A stretch of 64,000 nt of DNA from Cedecea davisae DSM 4568 (GTDB lineage Bacteria > Pseudomonadota > Gammaproteobacteria > Enterobacterales > Enterobacteriaceae). Below are positions 55,308 to 64,000 of the stretch, piece by piece (positions within the stretch are counted from its first letter, which is position 1; every line of letters begins with the position of its first letter). Made by a program: the position numbers and the translations under genes. The stretch lies in contig NZ_KE161030.1 in the NCBI RefSeq assembly GCF_000412335.2, positions 785,923 to 849,922 on the forward strand, in the 5' to 3' direction. The notes beneath the pieces are model-generated. The model had not been told where the DNA came from and searched no databases. It saw nothing but the letters and a program-made list of their open reading frames with translations.

Positions 55308-56786
55308 TTATCCGAGCAAGGCGGTTTTGCGCAATGCCAGGAAGTCCAGCACCCCGCCAAATAAAATCCCACCGATGGCGAACAGAGCACCCCATTCCAG
55401 CAGTTGTACGCCGAATTCCCACTCGGTGAACCCGAGGGCATTGCTGATGACCACCAGCAGCCAGGCCGCCAGCAGCAGGCAGCCGAAGCTCAGCGCGCGC
55501 AGGGCGAGGCGGTAGGCCGAAGCGAATTCGCTGCGTTGCATAAAGCGTTCGGTTTGTTGGGTAAATTCCAGCGTGCGTTTGCAGACCAGCAGCAAAAGAA
55601 TGCCCGGCACCGCGGCGACCACCGAGAACAGATAGAAAGTCGGCCAGCCGTGCGCCTCAACAAACCATCCCGCTATCGGCCCGACATACACGCGGCCCAC
55701 GGCGGACAGGGCGGACAGCAGGGCAAACTGGGTGGCGGAAAATGACTTATTGCACAGGGTCATCAGCAGCGCGACGAAAGCGGCTGTCCCCATACCGCCG
55801 CACAGGTTCTCGAGGAACACCGCGCTTGCCATGGTAATGATATCTTTATCGGTAACCGACAGCAGCCAGTAACCGGCATTAGACACGCCCTGCAAGATGC
55901 CAAAAATCAGCAATGCACGGAACAGGGTCAACTTTTGCATCAGCATCCCGCCGAGCAGCGCGCCGACGATGGTGGCGCACAGGCCGAGGGTTTTATTCAC
56001 CATGCCCACTTCGCCCGCATCAAACCCTACGCCACGGATAAGGAAAGTGGTGGTGAGGCTCATGGCAAAGGCGTCGCCCAGCTTATAAAGCACAATTAAC
56101 AGCAAAATCAGCCAGGCGTTATTGCGGCCAAAGAAGTCCCGCAGCGGCTCAACCACGGCGCGTTCCAGGCTTTTTGGCACCGGAATGGCGTCCGTCGGCT
56201 CAGGCGCTAAAAAGGTCGCAATAATACAGGGTACCAGCAGGGCGGCCATCAGCCAGTAGGTGGCCTGCCAGCCCAAATAGCGGTCCGCTATCCACAGCGC
56301 AAGCCCGCCGGAAACCAGCATCGCAAGGCGGTAGCCGAGAACGCTTATCGCCGCCCCGGTACCGCGCTCCTCGACGGAGAGCACGTCGGTTTTCCAGGCA
56401 TCAAATACAATATCCTGAGAAGCGGAGCAGAAGGCGATTATCACCGCCAGCGCGGCCATCCAGCGTAGCTGAGAAGCGGGTTCAAGGAAGCCCATGGCGG
56501 CTATCGCCACCAACAACAGAATTTGCGTAATTAACAGCCAGCCGCGACGCCGCCCGAGCAGCGGGGGCGTATAGCGGTCCATGACCGGCGACCAAAGAAA
56601 TTTAAAGACGTAGGCCTGGCCGACGAGCGAGAAAAAACCGATGGTTTTCAGGTCGATGTTTTCGACCGTCATCCAGGCTTGTAACGTACCGGAGGTCAGC
56701 GCCAGGGGGAGGCCGGACGCGAAGCCAAGGATCAGTAAAATAGCTGATTTCGGCTGCTGAAAGATGCGCAGATAATGATTGGACAT
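55308..56786 (-). CDS. ampG: Muropeptide MFS transporter AmpG
   Basis: Imports anhydro-muropeptides (GlcNAc-anhMurNAc-peptides) for cell-wall recycling and so feeds the AmpR/AmpC induction signal. It has 492 residues, against 491 in E. coli, from MSNHYLRIFQQPKSAILLILGF (ATG 56784-56786); a 15-residue upstream extension is not conserved. About 14 membrane helices are predicted. The motif FASGLPLALTSGTLQAWM and the segment FCSASQDIVFDAWKTDVL are typical. It lies 56 nt after yajG. Confidence 0.97.
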   Translation of the reverse strand: MSNHYLRIFQQPKSAILLILGFASGLPLALTSGTLQAWMTVENIDLKTIGFFSLVGQAYVFKFLWSPVMDRYTPPLLGRRRGWLLITQILLLVAIAAMGFLEPASQLRWMAALAVIIAFCSASQDIVFDAWKTDVLSVEERGTGAAISVLGYRLAMLVSGGLALWIADRYLGWQATYWLMAALLVPCIIATFLAPEPTDAIPVPKSLERAVVEPLRDFFGRNNAWLILLLIVLYKLGDAFAMSLTTTFLIRGVGFDAGEVGMVNKTLGLCATIVGALLGGMLMQKLTLFRALLIFGILQGVSNAGYWLLSVTDKDIITMASAVFLENLCGGMGTAAFVALLMTLCNKSFSATQFALLSALSAVGRVYVGPIAGWFVEAHGWPTFYLFSVVAAVPGILLLLVCKRTLEFTQQTERFMQRSEFASAYRLALRALSFGCLLLAAWLLVVISNALGFTEWEFGVQLLEWGALFAIGGILFGGVLDFLALRKTALLG

Positions 56787-56842
56787 GGGGGATTGTACAA
56801 ACTCTGTTGTTGGCCCGCGCGAGCGGGCCAACGGGGCAAAAA

Positions 56843-57421
56843 TTAACGAGCGTTCTGTTTGATAAAGTCGTGAACGCTGGTGTCCTGAGCCATATCAGCA
56901 ATGGTATCGGTCAGCACGGAGTTAACCGCATCGGCGATATTTTTATTGGTGGCCTGGAACGCACCCTCAACGTTGTAGTTGGAGCGGTAGTTTTTGGTCA
57001 TCTTGTTGCCGTTTTTGGCGGTAGCAATAATCGAGATGTCCGCTTTAGTGGCGATGTTGTAGCGCACGTTGCCCTGGGAAACGTCCGCATACAGCTGGTT
57101 AACGATGATCTGCAGGTCAACCGGGCTGCTTGGTCCAATCATATACCCGCGCGCGGTCATCTGTTTTTCCAGCACTTCTTGCAGCAGGAAGCGCAGGTCG
57201 CGGGATGGAGTCAAGGTGACCAACTGGTTGTCACGAGTGACTTTTGCCAGCGCCTGGTCGGTACGCTGGTCGGCACCGTTGATGCTCAGCGTTACGCCCA
57301 TCAGGCTTGGATCCTGCTGCGGCAGCGTAATTTTTGGCGAAACTTCAATGGTGGTTGGCGGTGTAGCACAGCTGGCCAGCATAAACATGGCAACCAGCGG
57401 GAAAAGTAATTTTTTTAACAT
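56843..57421 (-). CDS. yajG: YajG family lipoprotein
   Basis: A 192-residue predicted lipoprotein with signal MLKKLLFPLVAMFMLASC, lipobox LASC and Cys18. The function is not established, but its constant position directly upstream of ampG suggests a cell-envelope role. The mature protein has the conserved LRFLLQEVLEKQMTARGYMIG segment and a C-terminal AVNSVLTDTIADMAQD helix. It is divergent from bolA across 304 bp. Confidence 0.95.
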   Translation of the reverse strand: MLKKLLFPLVAMFMLASCATPPTTIEVSPKITLPQQDPSLMGVTLSINGADQRTDQALAKVTRDNQLVTLTPSRDLRFLLQEVLEKQMTARGYMIGPSSPVDLQIIVNQLYADVSQGNVRYNIATKADISIIATAKNGNKMTKNYRSNYNVEGAFQATNKNIADAVNSVLTDTIADMAQDTSVHDFIKQNAR

Positions 57422-57725
57422 GTTCGCTTTCTCAATGTACTCAAAGGGCAGGCTGATAAAAAATCACGCCATCATAACACTGCGGCCGTTCAGGGGAAGT
57501 GCTTAACGCACGGAATTTCATCGCGTTGCATTATTTCCGAACCGCAGCAACTCCTTCTGACAACATCAGGCGCTTTTAGTGCCTTAAATGCATGACTCTT
57601 CAGAGGTCTGACCCGCAAAGGCTCGCGAAAGCTAAATTTTTGTTGTGTTTGGATTAAAAGCTGGCTAAAAGCGGCTAACATTTAAAGGGATGAGTGGCAT
57701 CTCTACGTTGTCGAGGAGAAAGTTC
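57422..57725. promoter_or_regulatory. yajG / bolA divergent promoter region
   Basis: This 304-bp gap has no gene. CGGCTAACA at 57672-57680, about 45 bp before bolA, resembles the gearbox -10 (CGGCAAGTA) described for E. coli bolA P1. The preceding GCTGGCTAAAA could be the matching -35. This is a resemblance only. Confidence 0.45.
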
Positions 57726-58043
57726 ATGCTGATACGCGAGCAGATAGAAGAGAAGTTAAAAGCCGCATTTACCCCCGCGTACCTGGAAGTCGTGGATGAA
57801 AGCTATCGTCACAACGTTCCGGCGGGCTCCGAAAGCCATTTTAAAGTGGTTCTGGTTAGCGATCGCTTTGTTGGCGAGCGCTTTTTAAACCGGCATCGTA
57901 TGATTTATGGCACATTAAGCGAAGAGCTGGCAGGCCCGGTGCACGCCCTTGCGCTGCATACCTACACCATTAAAGAGTGGGAGGGGCTGCAGGATACGGT
58001 GTTTGCCTCGCCGAACTGTCGCGGAGCAGGCAGCATCGCCTGA
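57726..58043 (+). CDS. bolA: Transcriptional regulator/morphogene BolA
   Basis: A stress and stationary-phase protein that affects cell shape and biofilm and binds monothiol glutaredoxin/Fe-S partners. It has 105 residues, as in E. coli. The class II KH-like fold contains [24 protein letters not shown] in full context and the conserved [13 protein letters not shown] and [14 protein letters not shown] with His ligands. The start [15 protein letters not shown] at 57726 follows GAGGAGAAAGTTC. A terminator follows at 58113-58134. Confidence 0.97.
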   Translation: MLIREQIEEKLKAAFTPAYLEVVDESYRHNVPAGSESHFKVVLVSDRFVGERFLNRHRMIYGTLSEELAGPVHALALHTYTIKEWEGLQDTVFASPNCRGAGSIA

Positions 58044-59693
<1,650 letters not shown>

Positions 59694-59732
59694 GCCTGAT
59701 TTTGGCAAGTTAGCCAAAAACTGAAGCATCAG

Positions 59733-59764
59733 GCCCGTCACCTTCAGGTGGCGGGCTTTTTTTT
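59733..59764 (+). terminator. tig terminator
   Basis: GCCCGTCACC-TTCA-GGTGGCGGGC, with one G-U pair, is followed by TTTTTTTT. Confidence 0.9.
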
Positions 59765-59837
59765 ATCGCTAAACCACACGATAAGCCATCAATAAATCAC
59801 CTTTGCAGGGTTAGCGTATCAAGAAAAGGTTGTTATG

Positions 59838-59865
59838 CTTGAAACAGGGCAAATCATCCCCATAA
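59838..59865 (+). promoter_or_regulatory. Sigma-32 heat-shock promoter for clpP
   Basis: CTTGAAA (59838-59844) and CCCCATAA (59858-59865) are separated by 13 bp. This matches the sigma-32 consensus CTTGAAA-N11-16-CCCCATNT almost perfectly. The promoter lies about 125 bp before clpP. Confidence 0.87.
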
Positions 59866-59990
59866 CTCGGGTGAGGTTCCATTAACAATCCCTGACTGAC
59901 TCCGTCCAGAATCGGCGCAAGGAACATAGTCAATATCCTGCGTCTCAAGTAGAATCAGTACAGTAGGCAAAATTACTCCAGGAGACGGAC

Positions 59991-60614
59991 ATGTCATACA
60001 GTGGCGAACGAGATCAATTAGCACCCCATATGGCCCTGGTGCCGATGGTTGTTGAGCAAACATCCCGCGGCGAACGTTCATACGATATCTACTCCCGTCT
60101 GCTCAAGGAACGCGTCATCTTCCTGACCGGTCAGGTAGAAGATCATATGGCTAACCTGATTGTGGCGCAGATGCTGTTTCTGGAAGCAGAAAACCCGGAG
60201 AAAGATATCTATCTCTACATTAACTCACCGGGTGGCGTAATTACCGCCGGGATGTCGATTTACGACACCATGAAATTTATCAAGCCGGATGTGAGCACCA
60301 TTTGTATGGGCCAGGCCTGTTCAATGGGCGCGTTCCTGCTGACCGCCGGGGCTAAAGGTAAGCGTTTCTGCCTGCCTAACTCCCGCGTAATGATTCACCA
60401 GCCGCTGGGCGGTTATCAGGGCCAGGCGACGGATATCGAAATCCACGCCCGTGAAATCCTGAAAGTGAAAGCGCGCATGAATGAGCTGATGGCTGAACAT
60501 ACCGGCAAATCACTCGATCAAATCGAGAAAGACACCGAGCGCGATCGTTTCCTCTCCGCCAGCGAGGCGGTAGAGTATGGTTTAGTCGATTCGATCCTGA
60601 CTCACCGTAACTAA
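59991..60614 (+). CDS. clpP: ATP-dependent Clp protease proteolytic subunit
   Basis: A tetradecameric serine protease chamber that works with ClpX and ClpA. It has 207 residues, as in E. coli, including a short autocleaved propeptide ending before [10 protein letters not shown]. The catalytic Ser111 is in GQACSMGAF, the His in VMIHQPLGG and the Asp in DTERDRFLS. The start at 59991 follows CCAGGAGACGGAC. clpX follows after 138 nt, and a heat-shock promoter precedes it. Confidence 0.99.
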   Translation: MSYSGERDQLAPHMALVPMVVEQTSRGERSYDIYSRLLKERVIFLTGQVEDHMANLIVAQMLFLEAENPEKDIYLYINSPGGVITAGMSIYDTMKFIKPDVSTICMGQACSMGAFLLTAGAKGKRFCLPNSRVMIHQPLGGYQGQATDIEIHAREILKVKARMNELMAEHTGKSLDQIEKDTERDRFLSASEAVEYGLVDSILTHRN

Positions 60615-60752
60615 TGCCCGAAGCTGCGGGCCGTTATACTATAGTGATAGTGAATGTAGCGGCCCGAACTGATGCTTCAATATCGGCTGCGCCGTAGAAT
60701 GGCACTTGTGCTGCCGGTGGTAGCATAAAGAAACAGAGAAGAGGTTTTACTG

Positions 60753-62027
<1,275 letters not shown>

Positions 62028-62057
62028 TTCGCCAGAATAACCAGTCAGTTAATAAAA

Positions 62058-62083
62058 AAATGGGGGATTTTATCCCCCATTTA
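62058..62083 (+). terminator. clpX terminator
   Basis: AAATGGGGGA-TTTTA-TCCCCCATTT is followed by ATTTTTCC, 30 nt after the clpX stop. Confidence 0.88.
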
Positions 62084-62102
62084 TTTTTCCGTCATTCCTG
62101 CC

Positions 62103-62130
62103 GTTGAATGTGCGGGAAACATCCCCATAT
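62103..62130 (+). promoter_or_regulatory. Sigma-32 heat-shock promoter for lon
   Basis: GTTGAA (62103-62108) and CCCCATAT (62123-62130) are separated by 14 bp. This is the same arrangement as the known E. coli lon heat-shock promoter, about 74 bp before the start. Confidence 0.87.
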
Positions 62131-62203
62131 ACTGATTTACTTATTGGTGGAGCTGAAGCGTTCACCTAATCACCTGGCGGACATTAAACTAAGAGAGAGC
62201 TCT

Positions 62204-64000
62204 ATGAATCCTGAGCGTTCTGAACGCATTGAAATCCCCGTATTGCCGTTGCGCGATGTGGTGGTTTATCCGCACATGGTTATCCCACTGTTTGTCGGGC
62301 GTGAAAAATCCATTCGCTGCCTGGAAGCTGCGATGGACCATGATAAAAAAATCATGCTGGTGGCGCAGAAAGAGGCTTCGACGGATGAGCCGGGTGTTAA
62401 CGACCTGTTCACGGTAGGCACCGTCGCGTCTATTTTGCAGATGCTGAAACTGCCTGACGGCACGGTAAAAGTGCTGGTCGAAGGCCTGCAGCGTGCTCGT
62501 ATCACCGCGCTTTCTGACAACGGCGACCACTTCTCTGCCCAGGCAGAGTACCTGAACTCGCCGGCGATTGAAGAGCGCGAGCAGGAAGTGCTGGTACGCA
62601 CCGCAATTAATCAGTTTGAAGGCTATATCAAACTGAACAAAAAGATCCCGCCGGAAGTGCTGACGTCGCTCAATAGCATTGACGATCCTGCACGTCTGGC
62701 CGACACCATCGCCGCGCATATGCCGCTCAAACTTTCGGACAAGCAGTCAGTGCTGGAAATGTCCGATATCAACGAGCGTCTTGAATACCTGATGGCGATG
62801 ATGGAGTCGGAAATCGATCTGCTGCAGGTTGAGAAACGCATTCGCAACCGCGTCAAAAAGCAGATGGAAAAAAGCCAGCGTGAGTACTATCTGAACGAGC
62901 AAATGAAAGCCATTCAGAAAGAACTTGGCGAGATGGACGACGCGCCGGACGAAAACGAAGCGCTGAAACGCAAAATTGATGCGGCGAAAATGCCGAAAGA
63001 AGCGCGCGAGAAAACCGAAGCCGAGCTGCAAAAGCTGAAAATGATGTCGCCGATGTCCGCGGAAGCAACCGTGGTTCGCGGCTACATCGACTGGATGGTT
63101 CAGGTTCCGTGGAACGCCCGCAGCAAGGTCAAAAAAGATCTGCGTCAGGCGCAGGAAATCCTTGATACCGACCACTACGGCCTCGAACGCGTTAAAGATC
63201 GCATCCTTGAGTATCTTGCAGTTCAAAGCCGCGTTAACAAACTGAAAGGCCCAATTCTGTGCCTGGTAGGGCCGCCGGGGGTGGGTAAAACCTCTCTGGG
63301 TCAGTCCATCGCAAAAGCGACCGGTCGCAAATACATTCGTATGGCGCTGGGCGGCGTGCGTGACGAAGCGGAAATTCGCGGTCACCGCCGGACTTACATC
63401 GGCTCAATGCCGGGTAAACTGATTCAGAAGATGGCGAAAGTCGGGGTTAAAAACCCGCTGTTCCTGCTGGATGAAATCGACAAAATGTCGTCTGACATGC
63501 GCGGCGACCCGGCATCTGCTTTGCTGGAGGTGCTTGATCCAGAACAGAACGTGGCGTTTAACGACCACTATCTGGAAGTGGATTACGACCTCAGCGACGT
63601 GATGTTTGTGGCGACCTCTAACTCCATGAACATCCCGGCACCGCTGCTGGACCGTATGGAAGTGATTCGTCTGTCCGGTTATACCGAAGATGAAAAACTG
63701 AACATTGCCAAACAGCACCTGCTGCCGAAGCAGATTGAGCGTAATGCGCTGAAAAAAGGCGAGCTGACGGTGGATGACAGCGCGATTAGCGGCATCATTC
63801 GCTATTACACCCGTGAAGCGGGCGTGCGTAGCCTGGAGCGTGAAATCTCGAAACTGTGCCGTAAAGCGGTGAAACAGCTGCTGCTGGATAAAACGCTCAA
63901 GCACATCGAAATCAACGGCGACAACCTGAAGGACTTCCTCGGGGTACAGCGCTTTGATTACGGTCGCGCCGACAGCGAAAACCGCGTAGGGCAGGTGACT
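62204..64000 (+). CDS. lon: ATP-dependent protease Lon (5' part)
   Basis: An AAA+ serine protease that degrades damaged and short-lived regulatory proteins. The first 599 codons are present and open to the window edge, against about 784 in the full protein. The N-terminal substrate domain (about 1-300) starts MNPERSERIEIPVLPLRDVVVYP. A coiled coil with QMKAIQKELGEMDD follows, then Walker A GPPGVGKT at 356-363 and Walker B NPLFLLDEIDKMS. The catalytic Ser/Lys dyad lies beyond the window. The ATG at 62204 is conserved, and a sigma-32 promoter precedes the gene. Confidence 0.99.
   Translation, partial: MNPERSERIEIPVLPLRDVVVYPHMVIPLFVGREKSIRCLEAAMDHDKKIMLVAQKEASTDEPGVNDLFTVGTVASILQMLKLPDGTVKVLVEGLQRARITALSDNGDHFSAQAEYLNSPAIEEREQEVLVRTAINQFEGYIKLNKKIPPEVLTSLNSIDDPARLADTIAAHMPLKLSDKQSVLEMSDINERLEYLMAMMESEIDLLQVEKRIRNRVKKQMEKSQREYYLNEQMKAIQKELGEMDDAPDENEALKRKIDAAKMPKEAREKTEAELQKLKMMSPMSAEATVVRGYIDWMVQVPWNARSKVKKDLRQAQEILDTDHYGLERVKDRILEYLAVQSRVNKLKGPILCLVGPPGVGKTSLGQSIAKATGRKYIRMALGGVRDEAEIRGHRRTYIGSMPGKLIQKMAKVGVKNPLFLLDEIDKMSSDMRGDPASALLEVLDPEQNVAFNDHYLEVDYDLSDVMFVATSNSMNIPAPLLDRMEVIRLSGYTEDEKLNIAKQHLLPKQIERNALKKGELTVDDSAISGIIRYYTREAGVRSLEREISKLCRKAVKQLLLDKTLKHIEINGDNLKDFLGVQRFDYGRADSENRVGQVT

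Noticed and set aside
62084-62203. Possible small RNA between clpX and lon (an E. coli candidate, SraA, has been reported near here)
   Set aside because: Only the clpX terminator and lon heat-shock promoter can be supported from the sequence. No separate sRNA promoter-terminator pair was seen.

Overview
This window is chromosomal DNA from a member of the Enterobacteriaceae. The encoded proteins match the Escherichia coli proC-to-lon segment gene by gene, often nearly residue for residue (PhoB, Tgt, NrdR, CyoE, ClpP, ClpX, Lon), and gene order is largely the same. The genus cannot be fixed from the sequence alone. The islands and gaps point away from Escherichia, towards the Enterobacter/Klebsiella/Kosakonia/Cedecea side of the family.

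Layout. 1-6.5 kb: proC, yaiI, a DUF2076 gene, aroL, aroM, ppnP, rdgC and mak (proline and aromatic biosynthesis, nucleoside and sugar phosphorylation, RdgC). 6.5-13.2 kb: the sbcDC nuclease operon diverges from the phoBR phosphate two-component system. 13.5-18.3 kb: brnQ and proY transporters and malZ. 18.3-25.5 kb: a 2-Cys peroxiredoxin, acpH, the queA-tgt queuosine genes and the yajC-secD-secF translocon genes. 25.6-28.6 kb: a VOC protein with a WYL regulator, then tsx and yajI. 28.7-36.4 kb: nrdR-ribD-ribE-nusB-thiL (deoxynucleotide control, riboflavin, transcription antitermination, thiamine) and, on the other strand, yajO and xseB-ispA-dxs (isoprenoids). 36.6-41.7 kb: thiI, yajL, panE, yajQ and yajR. 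41.9-46.7 kb: the cyoABCDE cytochrome bo3 operon. 46.7-55.3 kb: an accessory block absent from this place in E. coli. 55.3-64.0 kb: ampG, yajG, bolA, tig, clpP, clpX and the 5' part of lon, a protein-quality-control cluster with sigma-32-type promoters.

The accessory block has two modules. One is an HscC-type Hsp70 gene followed after 2 nt by a membrane-anchored J-domain-like protein whose HPD motif reads RPD. The other is a DASS-family anion permease divergent from a 925-residue soluble flavoprotein (OYE-like domain, FMN-binding domain with a flavinylation motif, fumarate-reductase FAD domain). The latter fits a cytoplasmic NADH-dependent fumarate/enoate reductase fed by a dicarboxylate carrier.

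Relative to E. coli, araJ (mak/sbcC), yaiA (aroL/aroM), pgpA (thiL/yajO) and yajD (secF/tsx) are missing at their usual positions. A family of GC-rich palindromic repeats (CCCTCTCCC ... GGGAGAGGG) lies in at least four intergenic gaps, and one copy occupies the place where pgpA would be. No tRNA, rRNA, insertion sequence, prophage or CRISPR array was seen.
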